In this document: positions 7,012 through 13,559 of the stretch, piece after piece | Numbering within the stretch: the stretch's first letter is position 1 | Layout of the letters: every line of letters starts with the position of its first letter | Assembly: GCA_002339165.1 (NCBI GenBank) | Contig: DDJS01000151.1 | Coordinates: 1-15,661, forward strand | From: Cellvibrionales bacterium UBA2618 | GTDB taxonomy: Bacteria > Pseudomonadota > Gammaproteobacteria > Pseudomonadales > Porticoccaceae | Length of the DNA: 15,661 nucleotides | Direction: 5' to 3' | Program-made: the position numbers and the translations under genes | Notes under the pieces: model-generated | The model's database searches: none | Seen by the model: only the letters and a program-made list of their open reading frames with translations | Told to the model about the DNA's origin: nothing

Positions 7012-8444
7012 TCCACAACCTCGCTTAAAAATTCACGGACATCGACAATATGCCCAGCCACTGCTGCTGCTGCTGCCATCGCCGGACTCATCAAGTGAGT
7101 TCGCCCACCATTGCCCTGGCGTCCTTCGAAATTTCGGTTAGAGGTCGATGCACAGTGTTCTCCAGAACCCAGTTTGTCGGCGTTCATCGCCAAGCACATA
7201 GAGCAACCCGGCTCGCGCCACTCCATCCCAGCATCGATAAACACTTTATCCAAACCTTCCGCCTCTGCTTGCGCCTTGACCATCTGTGAACCGGGTACAA
7301 CCAGCACTTGTTTGACCGATGGAGCCGCCCTACGACCGCGCGCAATAGCCGCCGCAGCGCGCATATCTTCAATCCGTGAATTGGTACAACTACCTATAAA
7401 TACTCGATCCACAGCGATCGACGTAATCGCCTGACCTCCCTCCAATCCCATGTAGGCAAGAGCATTTTCGAGCCCAGTACGCTGCTCTGGTGTTTTCTGT
7501 GCTGATAACTCGGGTACCCTGGCGGTGACCTCAGCGACCATCTCCGGTGATGTACCCCACGTCACTTGAGGGGCGATATCGTCAGCATGCAGAACCACTT
7601 CAATATCGAACACCGCATCTGCGTCGCTTACCAAAGTTTTCCAATAGGCCACTGCGGGTGCCCACAACTCACCACTGGGAACAAATTGACGGCCTTTTAC
7701 ATAGTCGATGGTCGTGTCGTCGACCGCAATCATGCCGACACGAGCACCGGCTTCAATCGCCATATTGCACACCGTCATACGACCCTCTACCGTCATTTCG
7801 CGGAACACTTCGCCGGAAAATTCAATCGCGTGGCCATTGCCGCCAGCGGTGCCAATCTTGCCAATAATCGCCAAAACTACATCTTTGGGCGTAACGCCGG
7901 TTCCTAAGCTGCCGTCAACCGTGACCCGCATGTTCTTCATTTTTTTTGCTACCAAACACTGTGAAGCCAACACATGTTCAACTTCCGACGTACCAATACC
8001 GTGAGCAAGACACCCAAGGGCGCCATGGGTCGCAGTATGCGAATCTCCGCAGACCACCGTCATGCCTGGCATCGTTGCCCCCAACTCGGGGCCCATAACG
8101 TGGACAATGCCTTGGCCCATCTCATTCATTTTGAATTCTTTTATTCCAAAATGCTCACAATTGTCATCCAGAGTCTGCACCTGAATTCGCGATGTGGGAT
8201 CGGGGATTCCGGCGACGCCGGCATCTCGCTCAATTCGATCGGTTGAAATGTTATGATCGGGAGTTGCCAGGTTGGTATCCAAACGCCAGGGTTTGCGCCC
8301 AGCAATACGCAACCCTTCAAACGCCTGAGGTGACGTGACCTCGTGGATTATATGTCGATCTATATAGATCAAAGTAGAGCCATCGTCGCGTTCAGAGACG
8401 ATATGCGCATCCCACAATTTGTCATACAGAGTATTTTTATTCAC
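7008..8444 (-). CDS. leuC: 3-isopropylmalate dehydratase, large subunit (GTG start preferred)
   Basis: LeuC carries the [4Fe-4S] cluster of isopropylmalate isomerase. The expected cluster cysteines are present: C353 in FIGSCTNSR and C414/C417 in GCSMCLAMN (GTG numbering). Other landmarks are HVMGPELGATMPGMT, CGDSHTATHGALG, and STSNRNFEGRQGNGGRTHLMSPAMAAAAA. I prefer GTG at 8444 (478 residues) over ATG at 8450: AAGGAG abuts that ATG with no spacing but sits six bases from the GTG, and the resulting N-terminus (NKNTLYDKLWDAH) lines up with the short MAKTLYEKLFDAH start of E. coli LeuC. It is the first large gene of the operon and begins inside the stop codon of a short upstream frame. Function is certain; the exact start is likely but unproven. 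Confidence 0.95.
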   Translation of the reverse strand: MNKNTLYDKLWDAHIVSERDDGSTLIYIDRHIIHEVTSPQAFEGLRIAGRKPWRLDTNLATPDHNISTDRIERDAGVAGIPDPTSRIQVQTLDDNCEHFGIKEFKMNEMGQGIVHVMGPELGATMPGMTVVCGDSHTATHGALGCLAHGIGTSEVEHVLASQCLVAKKMKNMRVTVDGSLGTGVTPKDVVLAIIGKIGTAGGNGHAIEFSGEVFREMTVEGRMTVCNMAIEAGARVGMIAVDDTTIDYVKGRQFVPSGELWAPAVAYWKTLVSDADAVFDIEVVLHADDIAPQVTWGTSPEMVAEVTARVPELSAQKTPEQRTGLENALAYMGLEGGQAITSIAVDRVFIGSCTNSRIEDMRAAAAIARGRRAAPSVKQVLVVPGSQMVKAQAEAEGLDKVFIDAGMEWREPGCSMCLAMNADKLGSGEHCASTSNRNFEGRQGNGGRTHLMSPAMAAAAAVAGHIVDVREFLSEVVE

Positions 8445-8500
8445 CCGCATCTCCTTTTCGACACTTTCATAAACGACGAATCGCCGCTCGTTAAGAGCAT
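8441..8500 (-). CDS. 19-codon upstream ORF coupled to leuC (candidate leader peptide)
   Basis: An ATG at 8500 follows GGGAGGG by four bases, a very strong ribosome site. The frame encodes MLLTSGDSSF then MKVSKRRCG and stops at TGA (8443-8441), which overlaps the likely leuC GTG as GTGA. Two adjacent leucine codons, CTC TTA, follow the start. This could be a leader that tunes leuC translation by coupling. It differs from the enterobacterial leu leader, which has four tandem leucine codons and is followed by a terminator; no terminator fits here because the frame runs into leuC. Small internal hairpins are possible (GCTC/GAGC, and CGGCG/CGTCG with one wobble pair). Translation is unproven. Confidence 0.45.
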   Translation of the reverse strand: MLLTSGDSSFMKVSKRRCG

Positions 8501-8517
8501 AATACCCTCCCTCGATG

Positions 8518-8532
8518 ATGAAATAAATTCAT
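8518..8532. promoter_or_regulatory. Candidate LysR-type binding site, leuC-proximal
   Basis: ATGAA (8518-8522), five bases, then TTCAT (8528-8532) form a palindrome containing the T-N11-A core typical of LysR-type operators. It lies just upstream of the short leuC leader frame, where an activation or RNA-polymerase-proximal site would be expected. The sequence is AT-rich, so chance occurrence is possible. Confidence 0.35.
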
Positions 8533-8534
8533 AA

Positions 8535-8563
8535 TTTTCATGCAAACCATTCCCTGATAGAAT
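8535..8563 (+). promoter_or_regulatory. Predicted promoter of the LysR-type regulator gene
   Basis: A -35-like TTTTCA (8535-8540), a 17-base spacer and a -10 TAGAAT (8558-8563, five of six consensus bases) point toward the regulator gene, whose ATG is 29 bases farther on. The -10 overlaps the LysR-type palindrome at 8549-8563. Confidence 0.4.
8549..8563. promoter_or_regulatory. Candidate LysR-type recognition site (ATTC-N7-GAAT)
   Basis: ATTC (8549-8552) and GAAT (8560-8563) separated by seven bases form a dyad containing T-N11-A, the general LysR-family recognition pattern. It sits in the divergent region between the regulator and leuC and covers the regulator's predicted -10, which would suit autorepression together with control of leuC. 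Confidence 0.45.
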
Positions 8564-8592
8564 GAATAGCCGACATTTAAAAATAATGAGCC

Positions 8593-9477
8593 ATGGATAA
8601 CCAAAATCTTAAAGCGTTTATCTGCGTTGCTAGCTGCGGATCGTTCTCCGACGCCGCTCACCAACTCTACCTAACCCAATCTGCGGTCAGCAAACGCATC
8701 GCGCAATTGGAGCAGCAAGTCGGCAGGCAGTTATTTGACCGCTTTGGACGCCAAGTTTCACTCACCGAGGCAGGATCCGCTCTACTCCCGCGAGCTCAGC
8801 ACATACTCAGTCGTTGCGACGAAGCGCTGCAGGCGCTGGAGGATTTATCGGGTCAAGCGAGTGGTATTCTACGCCTAGCGATAAGTCACCATCTTGGCCT
8901 TCATCGACTGCCGCCGATACTCAAAGCCTTTACCCGCAAGTACCCAGACGTGCGTCTCGACATTCAGTTTATGGATTCCGAAGTTGCCTATCAGCGGGTT
9001 CTGGAGGGTGCCACCGAGATTGCTGTGATCACTCTTGCGCTGGAAACGCACAAAAGCATCATCGGTCATCGGGTATGGCACGATCCGCTAAAGTTTATCT
9101 GCGCCCCAGATCATCCCCTCGCTAAACTAAATCAACCACTATTGACCGATTTGGCCGCCTACCCAGTGGTACTTCCCGGGTTGAATACCTACACAGGTCG
9201 AATCGTGCAAAATTTATTTTCCGAACGCAACATTCCACTAAGTTCTTCGATGTCGACCAATTATTTGGAGACCATTAGCACATTGATCGCAATCGGCTTG
9301 GGTTGGAGCGTACTGCCAGTGACGCTGGTAAATGACCTAAAGATCATGCCGGTAGATGGCGTAATCATGGCTAGAGAGCTCGGTTATATACATCACCGAC
9401 AACGCAGCTTATCAAATGCAGCTCAGGCATTTTTAGGGACGCTCAATGGCGTAGTACAGGGAATTACTCCCGATTAG
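8593..9477 (+). CDS. LysR-family transcriptional regulator, divergent from leuC
   Basis: The 294-residue length is typical of LysR proteins. Residues about 1-60 form the winged helix-turn-helix: LKAFICVASCGSFSDAAHQL, then LTQSAVSKRIAQLEQQVGRQ, LFDRFGRQVSLTEAG. A linker helix follows, and from about residue 90 there is a periplasmic-binding-like effector domain (ILRLAISHHLGLHRLPPILK, FICAPDHPLA, GLGWSVLPVTLV). A regulator divergent from leuC is a common arrangement, so control of the leuCDB-asd operon is the natural inference; the inducer, perhaps a leucine-pathway intermediate, cannot be read from sequence. The ribosome site (TGAG) is weak. The 3' end overlaps the convergent membrane-protein gene by 14 bases. 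Confidence 0.92.
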   Translation: MDNQNLKAFICVASCGSFSDAAHQLYLTQSAVSKRIAQLEQQVGRQLFDRFGRQVSLTEAGSALLPRAQHILSRCDEALQALEDLSGQASGILRLAISHHLGLHRLPPILKAFTRKYPDVRLDIQFMDSEVAYQRVLEGATEIAVITLALETHKSIIGHRVWHDPLKFICAPDHPLAKLNQPLLTDLAAYPVVLPGLNTYTGRIVQNLFSERNIPLSSSMSTNYLETISTLIAIGLGWSVLPVTLVNDLKIMPVDGVIMARELGYIHHRQRSLSNAAQAFLGTLNGVVQGITPD

Positions 9478-9838
9478 CAACGGTTGCAGCATACCGTCTT
9501 AACGGGCGCTTTTTAGCGCGATAATAACCATCAAAAATGGCGATTCCCCAGATGCCGACAAGCGACCCATAGACAAACCATTGTTGCCAAAACGCCAGTG
9601 GACTGGGGGTATTTTTTATAGCGTTGGCAATAGCCGGAACGGTGGCGCTCAGCTCTCCCCTACTGATCTGCTCAACAATAATTTTGCTCTTGTGGCTAGC
9701 CTCAAACATTACAAAACCAAGACACACCAGCGTCAACCCGACGCACAGCCATCCCATCCACCTCGACCTGAGTAAAAAATAACCGGCACCGGGGAAAAAT
9801 AAAACACTGTAGAGCACCACTTTGTATTCTAATTTCAC
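9464..9838 (-). CDS. Small three-helix membrane protein, unknown function
   Basis: The 124-residue product has hydrophobic segments at about 7-23 (VVLYSVLFFPGAGYFLL), 28-46 (MGWLCVGLTLVCLGFVMF) and 84-103 (WQQWFVYGSLVGIWGIAIF). Residues 47-80 are a polar loop, and the tail after 105 is basic (RAKKRPLRR), suggesting the C-terminus faces the cytoplasm. The PGAG...LL...GW pattern in the first hairpin recalls TM2-type and related small membrane proteins, but I cannot name the family. The start is GTG with AGGGA 11 bases upstream, a loose fit. It lies 57 bases after aroC on the same strand, so it could be the last gene of the prmB-aroC transcript. Its 3' end overlaps the LysR gene by 14 bases. Confidence 0.75.
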   Translation of the reverse strand: MKLEYKVVLYSVLFFPGAGYFLLRSRWMGWLCVGLTLVCLGFVMFEASHKSKIIVEQISRGELSATVPAIANAIKNTPSPLAFWQQWFVYGSLVGIWGIAIFDGYYRAKKRPLRRYAATVANRE

Positions 9839-9895
9839 CGTGGGTTAAATCCCTTTAGAGTTATTCATAGATAGACCCAGTCTCTTGGGCAGAAA

Positions 9896-10981
9896 TTAAA
9901 TCGGCGTGAGTCCACTGTCGACGTCCATATTTTGAGCACGGTGACGTAGATAATGATCCATCAAAGTTATCGCCAACATCGCTTCGGCAATCGGCACCGC
10001 CCTAATCCCAACGCATGGATCATGTCGACCGGTGGTCACAACATCCACTGCTTGACCGTGAATATCGATTGACCGCCCAGGAATTCGAACGCTCGATGTG
10101 GGTTTCAAAGCCAGATGGGCGCACAGTGATTGGCCAGTCGATATCCCGCCCAATACACCACCGGCATTATTTGATAGAAAACCATCCACCGACAATTCAT
10201 CGCGATGCTCTGTACCTTTTTGCGTAACCGATGCAAATCCCGCACCAATCTCAACACCTTTTACGGCGTTGATACCCATCAGTGCATGCGCGATGTCGGC
10301 ATCCAATCGATCGAACACCGGTTCGCCCAACCCAACTGGAACCCCGGTGGCAGTGACACTGACCTGAGCGCCCACTGAATTTCCCTCTTTGAGCAACGCC
10401 TGCATATAATCTTCTAATTGGGGTATTTTATCCGGGTCGGGGAAAAAAAATGGATTGCGCTCGATTTCAGCTCGTTCAAAACGATCGTATGCGATCGGCC
10501 CCAATCGTGACACATAGCCAAAAATTTCGACCCCCAGGTGGTGGTGCAAATATTTTTTTGCTATCGCTCCAGCCGCAACCCGCATAGCCGTCTCGCGCGC
10601 CGAACTCCGCCCGCCGCCACGGTAATCGCGCGCACCATACTTCTGAAAGTACGTATAATCAGCATGGGCAGGACGAAACACATCTTTGATTTTACTGTAA
10701 TCTTTTGATTTTTGATCGGTATTTAAAATCATCATTCCAATCGGAGCACCTGTGGTCTTACCCTCGAACACTCCAGAAAGTATCTGCACTTCATCCGACT
10801 CTCTACGCTGAGTGGTGTACCGCGATTGACCCGGTTTACGGCGATCGAGATCATGCTGCAAATCGGCGACTGCCAGCGTCAAACCCGGTGGGCAGCCATC
10901 GACCACGCAACCGAGCGCCGCGCCATGACTTTCGCCAAAACTGGTTAAGGTAAATAATTTTCCAAATGTGTTACCAGACAT
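9896..10981 (-). CDS. aroC: Chorismate synthase
   Basis: AroC removes phosphate from 5-enolpyruvylshikimate 3-phosphate to make chorismate, using reduced FMN, the last common step to aromatic amino acids, folate and quinones. I take the ATG at 10981 (361 residues), because the product then begins MSGNTFGKLFTLTSFGESHG, matching the usual N-terminus; the frame is open farther to a TTG at 11002 that adds seven unconserved residues. Signatures present are GESHG (16-20), RRKPGQSRYTTQRRE near 48-61, and YRGGGRSSARETAMRVAAGA (120-139). It follows prmB by about 40 bases on the same strand, the usual prmB-aroC pair. Function is certain, the start likely. Confidence 0.97.
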   Translation of the reverse strand: MSGNTFGKLFTLTSFGESHGAALGCVVDGCPPGLTLAVADLQHDLDRRKPGQSRYTTQRRESDEVQILSGVFEGKTTGAPIGMMILNTDQKSKDYSKIKDVFRPAHADYTYFQKYGARDYRGGGRSSARETAMRVAAGAIAKKYLHHHLGVEIFGYVSRLGPIAYDRFERAEIERNPFFFPDPDKIPQLEDYMQALLKEGNSVGAQVSVTATGVPVGLGEPVFDRLDADIAHALMGINAVKGVEIGAGFASVTQKGTEHRDELSVDGFLSNNAGGVLGGISTGQSLCAHLALKPTSSVRIPGRSIDIHGQAVDVVTTGRHDPCVGIRAVPIAEAMLAITLMDHYLRHRAQNMDVDSGLTPI

Positions 10982-11022
10982 ACCGATCTCTGCTTGTTTC
11001 AATTCAAGTGATTATACGAAAA

Positions 11023-11916
11023 TTAACCAGCGGGTTGGCAACTTTTAAATAACTCTTCACGGGTCACGAAAAACACGCCACTGTCGCCGTCTGAAAACTC
11101 CAACCAGGTAAAAGGCATACGCGGAAACGCCTGTTCCAGTGCCGGCGCGGAATTACCTACCTCAACAATCAACGCTCCACCTGGGCGGAGATAGGTTTTC
11201 GCCTGCGCCAATAGCTGGCGAGTAAAATCTAATCCATCATCTCCTGACACCAAACCCAACCGCGGTTCGTGATGATATTCATCAGGCATATCAGCAAAAT
11301 CTATAGCGTCTACATAAGGTGGGTTGGAAACGATCAGATCAAACTGTTGGTCGGTCAGAGCGCCAAACAGGTCTGACTGCAAAACTCCTACTCGCTGATG
11401 ACATTGGTGTTGCTGAATATTGATCCGCGCAACCGCCAGTGCTTGCTCGCAAATGTCGGTCAACAATATGCGCGCTTCGGGAAACGCATAGGCACAAGCA
11501 ATCCCAATACAACCGCTGCCCGTACAAAGGTCTAAGATATCGCTGGGGGGCGAGGCAACCCACGGGTGAAAGCGCTCGGTAATTAACTGCGCGATGGGTG
11601 AACGAGGCACCAAAACGCGCTGATCAACGAACATGGGTAACCCGCAGAACCACGCCTGCTCGGTGAGGTATGCAGCCGGAATTCGTTCTTCGACGCGGCG
11701 CAGAAAAAGCGCACGCACTGCCGAAGCCGCGTCGTTGTCAACCGCCACCTCAAGCACGCTTCGGTCGGGCATTGGCCCCAGATTTAAGGCATGGGCGAGC
11801 AGGAATACCGCTTCATCCCAGGCGTCAGTGGTGCCATGCCCAAAACACAGTGCATGACGTCTAAATAGCGCCTCGCCTTCGATGAGCAGATGGTTGATGG
11901 TGATCGCTGGAGACAC
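11023..11916 (-). CDS. prmB: Ribosomal protein uL3 glutamine methyltransferase
   Basis: PrmB methylates a glutamine of ribosomal protein L3 (uL3) using S-adenosylmethionine. The SAM loop is DLCTGSGCIGIACAYAFP and the catalytic motif is SNPPYVDA, the N5-glutamine methyltransferase NPPY signature. FGHGTTDAWDEAVFL and AYLTEQAWFCGLPMFVDQRV near the N-terminus separate it from PrmC and match E. coli PrmB. The open frame reaches TTG at 11988, but that codon lies inside a predicted promoter; GTG at 11916 gives 297 residues starting SPAITINHLL, close to the E. coli length of 310. The true start is therefore uncertain by about 24 residues. It is divergent from folE and upstream of aroC. Confidence 0.93.
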   Translation of the reverse strand: MSPAITINHLLIEGEALFRRHALCFGHGTTDAWDEAVFLLAHALNLGPMPDRSVLEVAVDNDAASAVRALFLRRVEERIPAAYLTEQAWFCGLPMFVDQRVLVPRSPIAQLITERFHPWVASPPSDILDLCTGSGCIGIACAYAFPEARILLTDICEQALAVARINIQQHQCHQRVGVLQSDLFGALTDQQFDLIVSNPPYVDAIDFADMPDEYHHEPRLGLVSGDDGLDFTRQLLAQAKTYLRPGGALIVEVGNSAPALEQAFPRMPFTWLEFSDGDSGVFFVTREELFKSCQPAG

Positions 11917-11953
11917 GCTTCGGGCCCCGAAAGGTGGGTTGTGTTGGGCTAGT

Positions 11954-11982
11954 ATGATATCTGAAACGACGCGGCAGGGTAA
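11954..11982 (-). promoter_or_regulatory. Predicted promoter for prmB-aroC
   Basis: On the minus strand TTACCC (11982-11977), 17 bases, then TATCAT (11959-11954, five of six -10 consensus bases) would start transcription near 11947, leaving a leader of about 30 bases before the GTG at 11916. This supports the downstream prmB start over the TTG at 11988. Confidence 0.4.
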
Positions 11983-12075
11983 ATGCAAAACTGGTATTCA
12001 AGCCGGTTTTAATACAGAATGCGACGCCTGCAAAGGTATCGCTCAAAAAAGTACAGTTTGGAGAGGAAGTTTACA

Positions 12076-12621
12076 ATGAAAGATTCGTTCGAAAAAATCA
12101 TTAAGAGCACTGGCGAAGATATAACGCGACCGGGCCTCATAGACACTCCAAAGCGTGCAGCTCAAGCGTTCGAATATTTGACTAGCGGCTACGATGTCGA
12201 CCTAAACGAGTTGATCAACAACGCGTTGTTCCCATCCGACTCAGAAGAGATGGTGATGGTTAAGGATATTGAGCTCTACTCTCTTTGCGAGCACCATCTG
12301 CTACCATTTATCGGTAAGTGCCACGTCGCGTACATCCCCAGCGGCAAGGTTCTGGGGCTGTCGAAAATTGCCCGCGTGGTTGACATGTTCTCTCGGCGCT
12401 TGCAAATACAAGAAACACTAGCCCAACAAATAGCTGCTACCATTCATAAAGTTACTGATGCCCAAGGCGTTGCGGTCATTATTGAAGCCAAGCACATGTG
12501 CATGATGATGCGTGGTGTAGAAAAACAAAATTCATCCATGAAGACCTCTGCAACGCTCGGTCTGTTTCGCGACAACCAAGCCACCCGGACTGAATTCTTA
12601 GCACTACTGGGTAATCACTAG
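12076..12621 (+). CDS. folE: GTP cyclohydrolase I
   Basis: FolE opens and rearranges GTP to dihydroneopterin triphosphate, the first step of folate synthesis. The zinc ligands are visible at C71 and H74 (SLCEHHLLPF) and C142 (KHMCMMMRGVEK). Other signatures are GKCHVAYIPSGKVLGLSKIARVV at about 80-102 and QNSSMKTSATLG at the active site. I chose the ATG at 12076, which follows GAGAGGAAG; it gives 181 residues. The frame is open farther upstream to 12019, but those 19 residues are basic, unconserved and span the ribosome site. The short length fits the Pseudomonas-type bacterial enzyme. It diverges from prmB-aroC and converges on the SDR gene. Confidence 0.96.
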   Translation: MKDSFEKIIKSTGEDITRPGLIDTPKRAAQAFEYLTSGYDVDLNELINNALFPSDSEEMVMVKDIELYSLCEHHLLPFIGKCHVAYIPSGKVLGLSKIARVVDMFSRRLQIQETLAQQIAATIHKVTDAQGVAVIIEAKHMCMMMRGVEKQNSSMKTSATLGLFRDNQATRTEFLALLGNH

Positions 12622-12669
12622 CGCTTCAGGCTCGCATCGGAGCCCGAGGCGCTATCTGAGCCATCAGAT
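12620..12669. terminator. Tandem hairpins ending folE and the SDR gene (bidirectional)
   Basis: The first hairpin spans 12620-12653: 14 paired positions with one G-U pair (12625/12648) and one A-C mismatch (12628/12645) and a six-base loop GCATCG. It starts inside the folE stop codon. The second is TATCTGA (12653-12659), loop GCCA, TCAGATA (12664-12670), which contains the SDR stop. No long T tract follows on either strand, yet the strength and position between convergent genes make a two-way terminator likely. Confidence 0.7.
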
Positions 12670-13494
12670 AAAGAAGTCTGGCATCAAATCTTTCTCGGCA
12701 AGCTCTGGATTGAACCTATATTTAGAGAAATCGGATGCGCCTTCCGCTTCAAGAACCTCTTGATCTACGCAAAAATTGCCGCTGAACTCGCGACTGTTGC
12801 GCGTTAAAATCACATGAGCTGCATCGGCCATTATCTCGACTGTGCGTGAACGCTGCACGATTGGATCGCCGCCAACCATGTTACCCACCGCCGCAGTGGC
12901 TATCGCGGTGCGCGGCCAAAGCGCATTGAACGCAATTCCCGCGCTGCGAAATTCTTCGCTCATTCCCAAGACGCACATGCTCATACCAAATTTTGCCATC
13001 GTATAAGCGACATGATTTTGGAACCAACGCGTCTCCATGTTGAGTGGCGAGGACAAATTTAAAACGTGCGCGTTTTCTGCCTTGCGCAAGAACGGTACGG
13101 CCAATTTTGAGCACATAAATGTGCCTCGCGTATTGATATTGTGCATTAGATCATAGGCTTTCATGGTCACCGATTCGGTTCCAGAAAGATTAATAGCACT
13201 GGCGTTATTCACTAATATATCAATACCACCGAACCTCTCGACGGTCTTTTTCATAGCACTTTCAACTTGATCCTCATAACGCACATCGACCACCAAAGGC
13301 AATGCCTGTCCCCCCGCAGCGATAATTTCTTCGGCAGCCGAATATATGGTTCCGGGGAGTTTTGGGTGCGGTTCAGCGGTTTTTGCGGCAATCGCTATAT
13401 TGGCACCATCAATTGCAGCACGCTTGGCTATCGCCAGACCAATGCCGCGGCTCGCTCCAGTTATAAAAAGAGTTTTACCTTTTAAATCACTCAT
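12664..13494 (-). CDS. Short-chain dehydrogenase/reductase, HSDL2-like
   Basis: The 276-residue protein is a classical SDR: the cofactor loop TGASRGIG at 12-19, VDVRYEDQV near 70-77, NNAS at 96-99, the catalytic serine in LNLSSP (148-149) and the YxxxK pair Y164/K168 in AYTMAKFGMSMCVLGMSEEF. The stretch IAAKTAEPHPKLPGTIYSAA, followed by NALWPRTAIATAAVGNM, matches hydroxysteroid dehydrogenase-like protein 2 closely; here only the SDR half is present, without the sterol-carrier domain of the animal protein. The substrate is unknown, and fatty-acyl or steroid-like compounds are guesses from the family. AAGGA lies six bases before the ATG. It follows fumC by 65 bases on the same strand, with a GC-rich hairpin between them. 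Confidence 0.93.
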   Translation of the reverse strand: MSDLKGKTLFITGASRGIGLAIAKRAAIDGANIAIAAKTAEPHPKLPGTIYSAAEEIIAAGGQALPLVVDVRYEDQVESAMKKTVERFGGIDILVNNASAINLSGTESVTMKAYDLMHNINTRGTFMCSKLAVPFLRKAENAHVLNLSSPLNMETRWFQNHVAYTMAKFGMSMCVLGMSEEFRSAGIAFNALWPRTAIATAAVGNMVGGDPIVQRSRTVEIMADAAHVILTRNSREFSGNFCVDQEVLEAEGASDFSKYRFNPELAEKDLMPDFFI

Positions 13495-13519
13495 AGCTAT
13501 TCCTTATCCACGTCCTTTA

Positions 13520-13536
13520 GCGCTGCGACGCAGCGC
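13520..13536 (-). promoter_or_regulatory. GC-rich perfect hairpin between fumC and the SDR gene
   Basis: GCGCTGC (13520-13526) and GCAGCGC (13530-13536) flank a three-base loop. It lies in the 65-base fumC-SDR gap, about 25 bases before the SDR start. No T tract follows, so it looks more like an mRNA-stabilising or partial-termination element separating expression of the two genes than a full terminator. Confidence 0.45.
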
Positions 13537-13559
13537 CTCAAAGGGAAACAAAATCAACC

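Noticed and set aside
7050..8246. Overlapping plus-strand ORFs of 79-113 codons opposite leuC
   Set aside because: leuC is highly conserved in the minus frame across this whole stretch; the ORFs are histidine- and arginine-rich shadows.
8491..8503. Hairpin GCTC/GAGC at the leuC leader as an attenuator terminator
   Set aside because: The stem is only four pairs, lies within the leader frame, and has no T tract, so it cannot be a classical attenuator.
10982..11002. TTG start for aroC adding seven residues
   Set aside because: The extra residues are not conserved, and the ATG at 10981 matches the family N-terminus.
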